Positions 42,779-51,758 of a stretch of 64,000 nt of DNA are shown here, piece by piece; position 1 is the stretch's first letter, and each line of letters begins with the position of its first letter. Made by a program: the position numbers and the translations under genes. The notes under the pieces were generated by a model that saw nothing but the letters and a program-made list of their open reading frames with translations, did no database searches and was not told the origin of the DNA. Source of the stretch: JAEXNA01 sp041676625 (GTDB lineage Bacteria > Vulcanimicrobiota > Xenobia > Xenobiales > JADMJV01); assembly GCA_041676625.1 (NCBI GenBank), contig JBAYRN010000010.1, positions 1-64,000 on the forward strand. Direction: 5' to 3'.

Positions 42779-43234
42779 CTAAACCAATCCTTCTAAGACC
42801 GGTAGGGACACGCTGCGGTGCCTCTCTAAGTAAGCCTCGAGCCACTCCTGTAGTGCTTTTTCTTCCTGCAATTCTTGAAACTGTGCCAACTCGCTCGCAG
42901 CCAATCCTGTCCTATCGATCCGGGCCCGGTCGGCCAGGATCATCAAGCCTGCCCGAGTCTGGTTCTGGGTGATCACGATCAGTCTACCGTGGCGTCGCTG
43001 CTCCCGTCGGAAGACGTCGACGTCCTGCTCGGAGATGGTGCCACCGCTGAGGGGCAGGCGACGGTACAACCAGGTGTCGGGAGCTTTATCCAGCTTTTCT
43101 TGCTCCTCTTCAAAGGCGGTGCGGATATCCAGTACCGAGACCTTGCTCTCACCATCGAACTGCTTGGCCAGTTGCTTCCACTCCGAGGGGGTTCCACAAA
43201 CCGTAGTATAGTCGGGCTGATCATAAACTTTCAT
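42779..43234 (-). CDS. Rhodanese/DUF442-like protein lacking the catalytic cysteine
   Basis: A 151-residue protein. KVSVLDIRTAFEEEQ, RRLPLSGGTISEQDVDVF and LIVITQNQTRAG follow the pattern of DUF442/rhodanese-like phosphatases, whose P-loop normally reads HCRSGTRAG. Here the Cys position is T89 and the loop carries Gln/Asn, so the usual thiol chemistry is lost. It may serve as a binding or regulatory domain. It lies between the HD-GYP gene and the TPR gene of the MoxR operon. Confidence 0.6.
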   Translation of the reverse strand: MKVYDQPDYTTVCGTPSEWKQLAKQFDGESKVSVLDIRTAFEEEQEKLDKAPDTWLYRRLPLSGGTISEQDVDVFRREQRRHGRLIVITQNQTRAGLMILADRARIDRTGLAASELAQFQELQEEKALQEWLEAYLERHRSVSLPVLEGLV

Positions 43235-43288
43235 GGGGATCGGGCTTCGGGTCCGGGTCAGATGGCTCCTCGTCTGCGCTAGGAAGAG

Positions 43289-45358
43289 CTAGGAATCCGC
43301 TCGGTCCCCCGGGCGCAGGTTGGGCAGTCCGATGGCTTCCCGGGCTTCGTTGTTGCGGCGGGAGTCGGTGAGGGTGCTACCATCCAACGAGTTGATCTGG
43401 GATTGGGACAGATCCAGGCGTGGAGCAAACGCTTTCTTGTGAAACAGGGCTACCAGTTCGTCCGGGGGATCGAGAATCTCTGGCTCTTCTGCTTCCTCGG
43501 CGTCGGGGCCCGGAGTCTCCGTCGGCTGAGGTTTTTTGGGCACTTTCTTCACCGCGTCCACCGAAACTTCGGCCATCAAGGCTTGCTGGGGGGAGAAGAG
43601 AGCAGCCGACAGTCGGCCGTCACCGGACCGGATCTTGACCGGGTAGCCTCTCTCATCGGAATGGAATCGGGGACTGTCCAGAATGGCCGAGGCGATCTCT
43701 TTAGAAACGGAATCTCCATCAGACTCGACCCTCACCGGAAGGCTGATATCCAGATGCCGAAACATGGCCGGTGCGGTATCCAGGACCCGAGTTCCGTACT
43801 CCATGGCTTCTTCGAATCGACTCTCTTCAAAGAGGATCCCGGCCAGCCTGGCCTCCGCCCGAGCACGCAGAACGGCTCGGGCTTCACCAACTTCGGGAAT
43901 AGCCTTTTTGAGGATCTCAATGGCTTCGTCTTCATCCCCCCGAGCCCAGGCGACTTCCGCCCTCACGACCTCCAGGGCCGGGCGCTCGGTCTCCATGCTT
44001 TCCGGTGGCTTCTGGTAGATCTCGTGGAGGGCCTCAGAGGTCACACCGGCCCCGTATACCGTGACCAGATCGGGGCGGTGCCAATCGGTCATGATGAAGG
44101 TACCCGGGGCGTAGTAGGGCCGGAGAGACTTGGCCAGTCGACGGTGGTTGGAGGCCAGTGCTCTCACCTTGATGGTGGCCATGCGGGCGTCGTTTAGCAG
44201 TTTCCTTCGATAGACAACCGCCTTCCACCATTGCCAACCCGATTTCCAACTGAGACTCTCTTGCAGACGAGCCGCTTCGGCCAGAGTGATGGAGCGGTAT
44301 AGCATCCAGATACCGGCCTCCTTTTGATCCCGATGGATGGAGTCTCCACCCTGACGGTCCGGACGGCGGGTGATCATCTCGGCGATCTCAAGGGCTTTGT
44401 CGGTCTCGCCGAGATGCATGAGAAGCTCGGCGGTGATGTGCATGTCCTGCGCCCAGGTCTGTTGGGCCAGAAACGACTTGACCGAGAAGCGCCACTGGTG
44501 GGTCTTTTGCAGGGAACTCACGGCCTCCGGAAAGCGTGCCTGAGAGACGTACAGAAAAGTCAGATCGAACCAGGGGTTGGAGTAGGTGAGGGGGTTGAAG
44601 TAGCGGGTGGCTTCGGAATACAGTCTCTCGGCTTCATCCCATTGGCCGATCCCTGCGGCCGCTTCACCCAGATTGCGAAGGTAGGTGGAGGTCTGCCCCC
44701 AATTGTTCGCTCGCACTTCCTCTATCAACTTCTTAAAGGCCGAGTACGAGGCCTGGGGATTGCCAAACTCCATCTCGAGAGCGCCCAGGGTATTGAGATA
44801 GGTGGTTCGAGTCCCCTCGTCGGGATAGCTGGACACCAGGGCCAGCTTGGCCCGGGCTTCTTGCTCTTTTTCCAGCTTCATAAGAGGCCACGCGTAGGAC
44901 ACGGAGATGCTCGGGGCCTCCAGATTGAAGAGCCGCCTGCTCAAGCCCTGGTAGACGTCTAGAGTCTCGACCTGCTCCTGATAGAGGTCCATCTCGGCGT
45001 TGATCTGCACCATCTCCATGAGGGCTCGCTCGTACCACCCCCAGGGGCTGTCGATAGAAAAATTTTGGCCATGCCGTTGGAGAAAGTATTCCAAGCTCTT
45101 TTTGATGTGGAATTTGGCTTTGGGAAGATCACCCTCGTTGTTGTGCAGGGTGTAGCCCATGATGTAATGACCGGCGTAACTCTTGGGGTTGTCCTTCAAG
45201 ATCTTGTGCGCCTCTTCGCGTGCTTTGACCAGTTCATCGGTCTCCACGTGCATCAGGGCGTTCTGCTCGGCGGTGGTGCCCGCGAACCGTGGGTTCTGGG
45301 CGATTGCGGGGGCCGCGAAAAGCAGGATCGCAAGAATTATGAGAAGGACTCTCCTCAT
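43289..45358 (-). CDS. Exported TPR-repeat protein of the MoxR operon
   Basis: A 689-residue protein with a cleavable signal peptide (VLLIILAILLFAAPAIAQ) and many helical repeats of TPR type (ALMHVETDELVKAREEAHKI, YAGHYIMGYTLHNNEGDLPK, AARLQESL). A Pro/Glu-rich segment (about 615-645) precedes the tail. It begins 4 nt inside the MoxR gene, so it belongs to the DUF58-transglutaminase-MoxR-TPR operon, an arrangement known for envelope stress or surface-remodelling modules. Confidence 0.82.
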   Translation of the reverse strand: MRRVLLIILAILLFAAPAIAQNPRFAGTTAEQNALMHVETDELVKAREEAHKILKDNPKSYAGHYIMGYTLHNNEGDLPKAKFHIKKSLEYFLQRHGQNFSIDSPWGWYERALMEMVQINAEMDLYQEQVETLDVYQGLSRRLFNLEAPSISVSYAWPLMKLEKEQEARAKLALVSSYPDEGTRTTYLNTLGALEMEFGNPQASYSAFKKLIEEVRANNWGQTSTYLRNLGEAAAGIGQWDEAERLYSEATRYFNPLTYSNPWFDLTFLYVSQARFPEAVSSLQKTHQWRFSVKSFLAQQTWAQDMHITAELLMHLGETDKALEIAEMITRRPDRQGGDSIHRDQKEAGIWMLYRSITLAEAARLQESLSWKSGWQWWKAVVYRRKLLNDARMATIKVRALASNHRRLAKSLRPYYAPGTFIMTDWHRPDLVTVYGAGVTSEALHEIYQKPPESMETERPALEVVRAEVAWARGDEDEAIEILKKAIPEVGEARAVLRARAEARLAGILFEESRFEEAMEYGTRVLDTAPAMFRHLDISLPVRVESDGDSVSKEIASAILDSPRFHSDERGYPVKIRSGDGRLSAALFSPQQALMAEVSVDAVKKVPKKPQPTETPGPDAEEAEEPEILDPPDELVALFHKKAFAPRLDLSQSQINSLDGSTLTDSRRNNEAREAIGLPNLRPGDRADS

Positions 45359-46371
45359 CGATTAAGGCTGCTCCTGTTCAGGGTTTCCAGAGGTTCACGC
45401 AGGCACTCCTTGATCACCGCGTCGGCGTTGTCGATGCCCGGGGCTAACTCCACTCGGTGTCGAAAGATGTGAGGGGCCAGCCATTCGATGTCCTCGGCGA
45501 TCACGTAGTCGCGCCCATTCATAAGAGCGGCCGCCTGGAGAGCGGGCAGGGCTAGGACCAGGGAGCGGGTGGATACTCCCTGAGCCACCTTGGGGGAAGA
45601 GCGAATGGAACCGGCGATGTCCACCAGGCAGGTGTGGACCGCCGGGGCCAGGTGCACCTGCTGATCGATGGCGTAGCGGGCTCCCAGGACTTCGTCGCGA
45701 CTGACCGGGGCAAACTGGTGGGGCGGGGGACTCCGGCGGTCCTTGTAAGAGGTGAGCACCTCCAACTCCGAATGGCGATCGATATGGACCATCACGATCT
45801 TAAACAAAAATCGGTCCAATTGCGCCACCGGAAGCGGGTAAGTGCCCACTTGATCCCGGGGGTTCTGGGTGGCGATCACAAAGAACAGATCATCCAGCGG
45901 ATAGGTCACGTTATCTGCGGTCACTTGCTTTTCTGCCATGGATTCCAGCATGGCCGCCTGCACCTTGGGGGAGGTCCGGTTGATCTCGTCGGCCAGCACC
46001 ACGTAGGCAAAAAGCGGGCCGGGTTGAAAGTGAAAAGAGGCCGATTTCGGCTCAAATACCGAGACGCCGGTGATGTCCGAGGGGAGCAGGTCCGGGGTGA
46101 ACTGGATCCGTCTAAAAGAGTGTAAGTCGGTCTCGCCCTGGGACGGCGTGATCGATTCGCCGAGGGCCTTGGCTAGCGTCGTTTTGCCGGAACCAGGAAA
46201 GTCTTCCAGCAGTACGTGGCCGTCGGCCATCAGTGCCACCAGCAGCAGATCGGTGACGTCGTCCCGGCCTCGAACGGCGTGGGTCAGGCGACCTTTGAGG
46301 CGGCCCAGAATATCTCTAGCGGCGTGCAGGTCGGTGGCAGACGGGAGTTGTCGTGGTGCGGTTTCTAGCAT
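45355..46371 (-). CDS. MoxR family AAA+ ATPase
   Basis: A 338-residue protein with Walker A GSGKTTLAKAL (60-70), Walker B VVLADEINR, sensor region FVIATQNPRDQVGTYPLPVAQLDRFLFKI and a C-terminal lid (RSLVLALPALQAAALMNGRD). MoxR ATPases act as chaperones for partner membrane or metal-containing proteins. It overlaps the TPR gene by 4 nt and lies 18 nt after the transglutaminase gene. Confidence 0.95.
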   Translation of the reverse strand: MLETAPRQLPSATDLHAARDILGRLKGRLTHAVRGRDDVTDLLLVALMADGHVLLEDFPGSGKTTLAKALGESITPSQGETDLHSFRRIQFTPDLLPSDITGVSVFEPKSASFHFQPGPLFAYVVLADEINRTSPKVQAAMLESMAEKQVTADNVTYPLDDLFFVIATQNPRDQVGTYPLPVAQLDRFLFKIVMVHIDRHSELEVLTSYKDRRSPPPHQFAPVSRDEVLGARYAIDQQVHLAPAVHTCLVDIAGSIRSSPKVAQGVSTRSLVLALPALQAAALMNGRDYVIAEDIEWLAPHIFRHRVELAPGIDNADAVIKECLREPLETLNRSSLNR

Positions 46372-46389
46372 ATCAGGGTGGTTCGTTCC

Positions 46390-48603
46390 TTACCTTGTAA
46401 ATATCCAACTGAGAGGATTGAGAGCGCCCAGGATACGACGCCACAGCGGCGACGCTCCGGAGAGTTCCCGATTGAAATTTTGGTAGTCGCTAGCAAGTTT
46501 GGCCAGATCAGGCTTAACCTGGCCAGGCTTACCAAAAACTAGAGAAAGGTGAGCTTGGGTGAGAGCAGAGAGACTCGGTAGTGCTCCGGACTGCTGCTCG
46601 GCAAAGGAGAGGCGACCCTGGCCGCGACCCCGCCGGAACCCGGCGTCGTGCGCTTTGTCCAGGGCCGATAGATAATAGGCATGGACCTTGGCTTCGTCTT
46701 TTTCAAAGAGTGGCCGGAAGCGGCGCTCCAGCTTGAATCCGTAGGCCAAAAATAGGAGCCCACCCAGCAGGAAGGGGGTAAATGCCCAGAGGGCCGCCAG
46801 CAGCTTGTTGAGGAGGTCCCGGAGGTTCACCTCCTTGATGGTCTCATACTCTTCTCCCTCTTCCCGTGCCATCTCCGCCAGCATAGACTGCAGGTCGTAG
46901 TCCGGAGGCGGAATGGGGGGATCCAGATAGGTCTGAGGGGCGACGTCCATGGGAAACCAGCCCAGACCCTCGATCCAGACTTCCGGCCAGGCGTGGGCTC
47001 TGCTGCTCAAGATCATCAGGGCCGAGCCTCTTCGATCCCGGCCTTCCACCGCGTACCCGGCCCCCACCCGGGCCGGGATCCCGGCTGCTCTGAGGAGATA
47101 GACCGAGGCGTGAGAAAAGTGAACGCAGTAACCGGTCATGTCGCCAAAAAGAAAGTCCGCGGTGGGATCCTCGGAGCCCGCGACCGGCCTGCTTCGGGTG
47201 GTGTATTTGCCCTTTTCACCCAGGTAGAGGTTGATCGCCAGTACTCGTGCCACCGGTAGATCGCGATACTGCTCAGGGATACCCTCCAGGATCTGTTCGA
47301 CCAGCTCCTGGTAGCGAGGATCCTGGGGATACTGCAGATAATGCTGCCTGATTTCCGAAGACCAGGCGGGATCCACCAGCGGGCTCCCCAAAATGTTCTC
47401 GTATTCACCGGTGAAAACGTGGGATTCCACTTCGTAGGCGCGTTCGAATTTGTCGGGGTTGGGGTTGGACACGGGGACCATCTGAAGCGGCTTTACCAGA
47501 CCGAAGGGTTCGGTGTGAGAGCTGATGAGAGCGACCCGGGTGGCCAGTCTCATGGTCGGTACGATCGGTACATCGGTCGGTGCCGCCTTGCTGGTGGAGG
47601 CGGTGGCGAATCGGCGGAAGAGATCTTCATCGGCTTTTCCGGTGGTGTCCTTGACTAAGCGAAAGCCGTTGAACTGGCTGAACGCCGTCTGGCGGAAGTA
47701 GTAGTAGCCGTCCGGTGAATCGTAATCGTCTCGGAAGATGACCACCGCTACCGGCTTGGGCTCGTCGGGTTCGGAGGACTCGAAAGGAAACGGGTTGTCG
47801 TTGGAGCTGGCTCCGCTCTCTCCGGCCAGGCTATCATCCTGGGAGGAGGAGCCGCCCTGAGGCTCAAGTTTTTCCCCTTCTTGCGGTTCCCCCGTGAGCC
47901 CGCTGGCTGGAGGGGGTTCGGCCATATACTCCCGCACTTTCTCTTCAGGAAGCTTGGCGTAGAGAATGATGGCCAGGATGATCAAAAGGACGATGTCTAC
48001 CACCGAGGAGCGCTGGGTCGCCCGCCCCACTGTGAGTAGGATCAGGCAGATCGCTACCACCAGCCCGATCCATTGAAAAACCGGGACCGGATCGATGCCC
48101 CGGGACCACAGCGGGTCGATCAGAAAGTAGGGCCGGTTGATGAACCCATCTCGGTGGGCGGCAAAGGGCGAAGCCAGAAAAAGAGCGACCGTGATCACTT
48201 CTATCGAGATAAAGACGTGATAGCGGTTGGAGAGAAATTGTAGAAGCCCCACGAAAAGTATAGAAAAGGCGCCCCACCACAGGAGATCGGTGGTGAAGAC
48301 CAGGACGTGAGCGCTGGGAAAGAAGCCCGCCACCAAAGGGCTCCGGTTGGGAAAGTCGGCCAGGCTCAGGATGATCGGCCCAAATAGGAGTACGGCCAGC
48401 ACCACGCTAGGAGTGCGAAGATTGGTATAAGAGAGTCGTCTACCCAGAAAAAAAGCCAAGAAGGCGCCGAGCGTGGCGGCTCCGGTGGCCGCTGGAGTCG
48501 ACATGTTGTAGGCCAGGACCATCCAGGCGAAAGCCCACATGCACGCTGAGCCGACGTCCAAGAACCTCAGCCGTTGCATGGCTTTCTTTTCGAGCGCACT
48601 CAT
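46390..48603 (-). CDS. Membrane protein with transglutaminase-like domain (TgpA-type)
   Basis: About 737 residues. Six to seven N-terminal membrane helices, a Pro/Glu/Ser-rich linker (about 215-290), and then the transglutaminase core: GYCVHFSHASVYLLRAAGIPARVGAGY with the catalytic Cys, SRAHAWPEVWIEGLGWFPMDVAP with His and Asp. A last membrane helix is near residue 610. I take the ATG at 48603, which overlaps the DUF58 stop by 4 nt, over the frame's ATG at 48675. Confidence 0.88.
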   Translation of the reverse strand: MSALEKKAMQRLRFLDVGSACMWAFAWMVLAYNMSTPAATGAATLGAFLAFFLGRRLSYTNLRTPSVVLAVLLFGPIILSLADFPNRSPLVAGFFPSAHVLVFTTDLLWWGAFSILFVGLLQFLSNRYHVFISIEVITVALFLASPFAAHRDGFINRPYFLIDPLWSRGIDPVPVFQWIGLVVAICLILLTVGRATQRSSVVDIVLLIILAIILYAKLPEEKVREYMAEPPPASGLTGEPQEGEKLEPQGGSSSQDDSLAGESGASSNDNPFPFESSEPDEPKPVAVVIFRDDYDSPDGYYYFRQTAFSQFNGFRLVKDTTGKADEDLFRRFATASTSKAAPTDVPIVPTMRLATRVALISSHTEPFGLVKPLQMVPVSNPNPDKFERAYEVESHVFTGEYENILGSPLVDPAWSSEIRQHYLQYPQDPRYQELVEQILEGIPEQYRDLPVARVLAINLYLGEKGKYTTRSRPVAGSEDPTADFLFGDMTGYCVHFSHASVYLLRAAGIPARVGAGYAVEGRDRRGSALMILSSRAHAWPEVWIEGLGWFPMDVAPQTYLDPPIPPPDYDLQSMLAEMAREEGEEYETIKEVNLRDLLNKLLAALWAFTPFLLGGLLFLAYGFKLERRFRPLFEKDEAKVHAYYLSALDKAHDAGFRRGRGQGRLSFAEQQSGALPSLSALTQAHLSLVFGKPGQVKPDLAKLASDYQNFNRELSGASPLWRRILGALNPLSWIFTR

Positions 48604-49913
48604 GTTGGTACTGCCCCCTGGGCGCCCACCCTCAAAGGTATCAGGCGCGACGTTTCCGGCTCGTAGGTGAGCCAATCCGTGACCGTTGATGAATTTAATC
48701 GCGACAACAATTCACTGGGATCTGTCTTTCTCACTTCTTCATAGAAAACCCACCGATGCCATTTGGGTTCTTGTTCCAACTGAGAGACCGATCCAACGGT
48801 CAGCAGAGTGATGGAGAGGGGGGAGCGACTGATGGAGGCCGCGACCTTCTCTACCCACTCTCCCTCGATCGGGGGGACTAGGACCAGACAGGAGCCGAAA
48901 CCTTCGTTGTGGGCGTGGTTTAGAAAGGTGCTCAATCCCAGGCCGGTGACCACACCAGGGTTTCCGGAGCGGGCTATGAGTCGCAACGCCTGCTCGCGGT
49001 GCTCTACGCTCTTGTCCGATCCATCGGCCCCGAAGCGCCAACCCTGGCCCAGCAGATTCCCATCCACGATGGTTCGAGCCAGGCTAGCCAGGACTTCGTC
49101 GCCCTCACCTGCTACCAGGTAGGCGCAGATCCGGGGAGCCGTGGTGATGGCGTTCTCCGGCATTCGGACCATCAGCTTTCCGGTTCGAGCGTAGACCTTC
49201 CAGAGCAGCAGTCTGGGTGGATCTCCAGGGGTATACTGGCGCATGTCGACCCGATCACCCTTGGGCTCACCCCGGGGATCGGGGATGTCGTCGCCGGTAA
49301 AGCGCGCTCTCAGCACACTCTGCGCTTTGAGCGGCAGCGGTTTGGGAGTGACCACCAGCGAGACAGGTTCCTCTTGCTCCCAGTCGATGCGGGAGAAACC
49401 CAGCACATCTTTGACGATGATCCTGCGCACCAGCCTGAAGTTTTCTTCGAGCAGACATCGCTTGCTGCTGACCAGCCATTCCTGCCGGCGTTTGTCGGGG
49501 TTGCGTTTCCATTGGCAATCGAAATCGGGGGGATTGAGGATGTGCGTGGAAGCCTCGACCAGGGGGGGTAGAAATCGGGGTAGCGTACGGGCGCTGGGGA
49601 TCTCTATATCGGTCATCATTTCCAGGCGATATCCCTGGGCCAGATGCTCCCGACTCTGCTTGTGGAAAGAGTAGGCCAGAAACAGGCTGGTCAATAAGAC
49701 GATGAGAGCGTCCAGAGCGGCTGCGCCTAAGAGTGCGGCCCCGGTGATGAAGATCACGTGATCGTTTTGCTTGCTACCCAGGTAGTAGGTACCGAGACCT
49801 ATGGTGGTGACCAGGATCAACCCCGGAATGCTCACCGGCACAAAACCCCACAAGCGGCGCAACAAGCGGAAGAGTTTCTTGAGCGGCCCGGGCATATGAA
49901 AGCGCGATTTCAC
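48600..49913 (-). CDS. DUF58 domain protein
   Basis: A 437-residue protein. Two or three N-terminal membrane helices (about 18-75) precede a beta-rich region and the DUF58 signature GEPKGDRVDMRQYTPGDPPR, LLLWKVYARTGKLMVR. DUF58 proteins usually accompany MoxR ATPases and transglutaminase proteins, as here, and carry a vWA-like fold. It is the first gene of the operon running to 43289. Confidence 0.88.
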   Translation of the reverse strand: MKSRFHMPGPLKKLFRLLRRLWGFVPVSIPGLILVTTIGLGTYYLGSKQNDHVIFITGAALLGAAALDALIVLLTSLFLAYSFHKQSREHLAQGYRLEMMTDIEIPSARTLPRFLPPLVEASTHILNPPDFDCQWKRNPDKRRQEWLVSSKRCLLEENFRLVRRIIVKDVLGFSRIDWEQEEPVSLVVTPKPLPLKAQSVLRARFTGDDIPDPRGEPKGDRVDMRQYTPGDPPRLLLWKVYARTGKLMVRMPENAITTAPRICAYLVAGEGDEVLASLARTIVDGNLLGQGWRFGADGSDKSVEHREQALRLIARSGNPGVVTGLGLSTFLNHAHNEGFGSCLVLVPPIEGEWVEKVAASISRSPLSITLLTVGSVSQLEQEPKWHRWVFYEEVRKTDPSELLSRLNSSTVTDWLTYEPETSRLIPLRVGAQGAVPT

Positions 49914-50000
49914 GCTTTTTTGTTCGCTCTTTACGGCCGATTACCCCTTTCAACAGTTCTCTTCCATACGCTCGGCAGAATGCCAGAGTGCCGCGATCTC

Positions 50001-50136
50001 AAGCAAGGTTGCTTGCTTGCTGGCCGGATCGATCCTAAGCGCCGAATCCGAGGCGGGTCCTGTGATAGAGTTCGATCTGTTCGGTGGAAGGCTCCAGGTT
50101 GTACTCCCGGTCGAGAAAAATCCGGGCCGTCTCATA
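50001..50136 (-). pseudogene. Duplicated 3' end of a SARP-type response regulator gene (fragment)
   Basis: This segment is almost identical to 53629-53760, the last codons and downstream flank of the regulator at 53659-56001. On the minus strand it encodes YETARIFLDREYNLEPSTEQ, IELYHRTRLGFGA and a stop, differing by two residues. The homology stops abruptly at 50136, so only the tail was copied. It lies in the otherwise non-coding gap between the DUF58 gene and 50209. Confidence 0.8.
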
Positions 50137-50208
50137 ATTGTGAGAGCATGGTCGTGAAACGTGAAACGCTCGATCATGAGAATATAATGACACTATGCAA
50201 TACACCAA

Positions 50209-50511
50209 GTGTTTTTAGAGGAGCTATGGATTTTGCCCGAAGCCTATAGAATGCAGAATCTTCCCGCTCAGACTCGTTACTTTTGGAAAACAACACTCTT
50301 GAAGGTTCGGGAAAACTCAATCAAACTCCATGCTTGTCTTGTTGAATCAACTCTGGAGAATATTGATGAAGTCATTTACTTGAGTCTTCCAAAAGGGTTT
50401 TCTTTTCAACGAGAGTTTATCGAGAGTGAGAAACGAGTTCTTTTTGAAGCAGCTGAGGTTGTTTTTCAGAGAAAACTCCGAGAGCTTAGAATCTCCGAGT
50501 CCCGAGAGTAG
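50209..50511 (+). CDS. Orphan fragment resembling the C-terminal domain of DnaX (tau)
   Basis: A 100-residue frame starting at GTG or at ATG 50251. WKTTLLKVRENSIKLHACLV and IDEVIYLSLPKGFSFQREFI with EAAEVVFQRKLRELRI resemble the tau-type C-terminal region of DnaX, in which a Trp-x3-Leu start leads to a beta-alpha domain. No DnaX ATPase precedes it. Base composition is visibly more A/T-rich than its neighbours. It is either a transferred remnant or a small independent protein. Confidence 0.45.
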   Translation: MFLEELWILPEAYRMQNLPAQTRYFWKTTLLKVRENSIKLHACLVESTLENIDEVIYLSLPKGFSFQREFIESEKRVLFEAAEVVFQRKLRELRISESRE

Positions 50512-50586
50512 CTGAGAGGGTCTAAGCCGAGAGGGAGCCGACCGTGCCGGTCCTCAAGCATTCCAATTTTCATGCACGCGCAAAAG

Positions 50587-50651
50587 GGCGAGAGACTGGA
50601 TCCTCGGGCCTGCAGCCGACCAGCGAACTGCGCTGCAAACTTTCCGAGGAA
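50587..50651. repeat. Chimeric scrap of the HNH-associated repeat (two pieces joined)
   Basis: 50587-50608 is the reverse complement of 18659-18680 (leader of the repeat, one mismatch in 22). 50612-50651 matches 19328-19367 (inside the HNH gene, plus orientation, one mismatch in 40). The two pieces are about 650 bp apart and in opposite orientations in copy 1 but adjacent here. Confidence 0.75.
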
Positions 50652-50686
50652 ACTTTATTCCAGGTCAAAAGAGAAGGAACTAGAGC

Positions 50687-50956
50687 ATGTTTTTTTGTCC
50701 TGAGTGTGAATACGCAAAGTTGATCCCCGCAGACAGCGAAACAAGTTGGGGTAGCGACTTTTTTCTCTGCCCTACTTGCGAGAAAACCTGGGTTGGGAAT
50801 TACGATCAGGGCACAGTTGTAGAGTACGTGGGTCAGGATGTTGACGTTGATACCATAATCTATAGCAGCGGGCCACGCCGCAACAAATTGGGCCTACGGT
50901 TCCAAATCCAGACTGAGGAAGATGTAGATTCTGAAGATTTCAAACGGGAGAATTAA
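50687..50956 (+). CDS. Small zinc-ribbon-like protein (89 aa)
   Basis: An acidic 89-residue protein with CPEC near the N-terminus and CPTC 22 residues on, a four-Cys zinc-ribbon pattern. The C-terminus is Asp/Glu-rich. AGAAGG lies upstream of the ATG. It follows scraps of the HNH repeat, and its end overlaps the truncated HNH frame on the other strand. Family not recognised. Confidence 0.55.
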   Translation: MFFCPECEYAKLIPADSETSWGSDFFLCPTCEKTWVGNYDQGTVVEYVGQDVDVDTIIYSSGPRRNKLGLRFQIQTEEDVDSEDFKREN

Positions 50957-51355
50957 TCCTGGCCGATCACGGGCTCCTGGCTTCAGCCAGTAGTCTTCGG
51001 TCTCAAGGAAGGCCTTGCCAACGATCTCCCGCAACATGCTCCACTCGATCAGACCGTTTTCGGCAGCCCGTGTTAGTTTGGGTAGAGACAGAAGCCTCTG
51101 GGCTACTCGGCGGCACTCCCGCGCCGCCCTCTTGTTCATTCCCAATTTGGCGGTGGCGTAGTGGATCTCCGAAGAGCAGCCGAACTTTTTGAACCCTTTC
51201 GACTCCCGCAAGGCTAGAAGGCAGCGTCCAAGGATCAGGCGATAAGTGGTCAGAGTGGCGGTGGCTCTGCGGGCAAACTCATGAACCTGCGACACCCCCA
51301 GAGTGAGCAGCATGTCCAGGCGGAAATAAGCGGGGTTAGTGATGTGAGATTTCAT
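50894..51355 (-). pseudogene. Truncated HNH-family gene, N-terminal domain only (copy 2)
   Basis: A 153-residue frame. The first 125 residues are almost identical to the N-terminal domain of the gene at 18871 (MKSHITNPAYFRLDML to LETEDYWLK). The rest is unrelated read-through and the HNH nuclease domain is missing. It starts with the same leader as copy 1. Most likely a non-functional fragment. Confidence 0.8.
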
Positions 51356-51588
51356 ACCCCATTTTAACCCGGCCGGGTCGTTTTAGTTAAGAAATAGACA
51401 GTGAATAAACCGCATAGCCAAGCCGTTTAGACGGTTTTTTTAGGGGTGATCTAAGGGGGCTAAAATGAGGCTGATGACAGAAATTTCAAAAAGATTGAAC
51501 GGGTGCCACAGAGGGGCTTTGAGCGGCTCCTGAAGAGGTGTTTGAAGGCGAGAGCCTGGATCCTCGGATCTGCTGGCCTGGGGAGAAA
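50981..51588 (-). repeat. 608-bp dispersed repeat, copy 2 (inverted relative to copy 1)
   Basis: Reverse complement of this segment matches 18639-19246 over equal length, with scattered differences in leader and coding part. It explains most of the 400-bp stretch between 51355 and the glycosidase gene; the remaining part (51589-51758) shows only a ribosome binding site. Confidence 0.85.
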
Positions 51589-51758
51589 AATATCTACGCC
51601 GTCCTTCGACCAGTTGAACACCGGAAGGCTGGTGGACATTTGCGTGTCGTGGGTACTACCTTGGGGCTCATAACATCTGCTTCGCAATAGCAAAGGAACT
51701 CAAGCCCGCAAGAGTGCATACCGCACCAAGTCCAACACTTGTTATAGGGGGAACGTCC

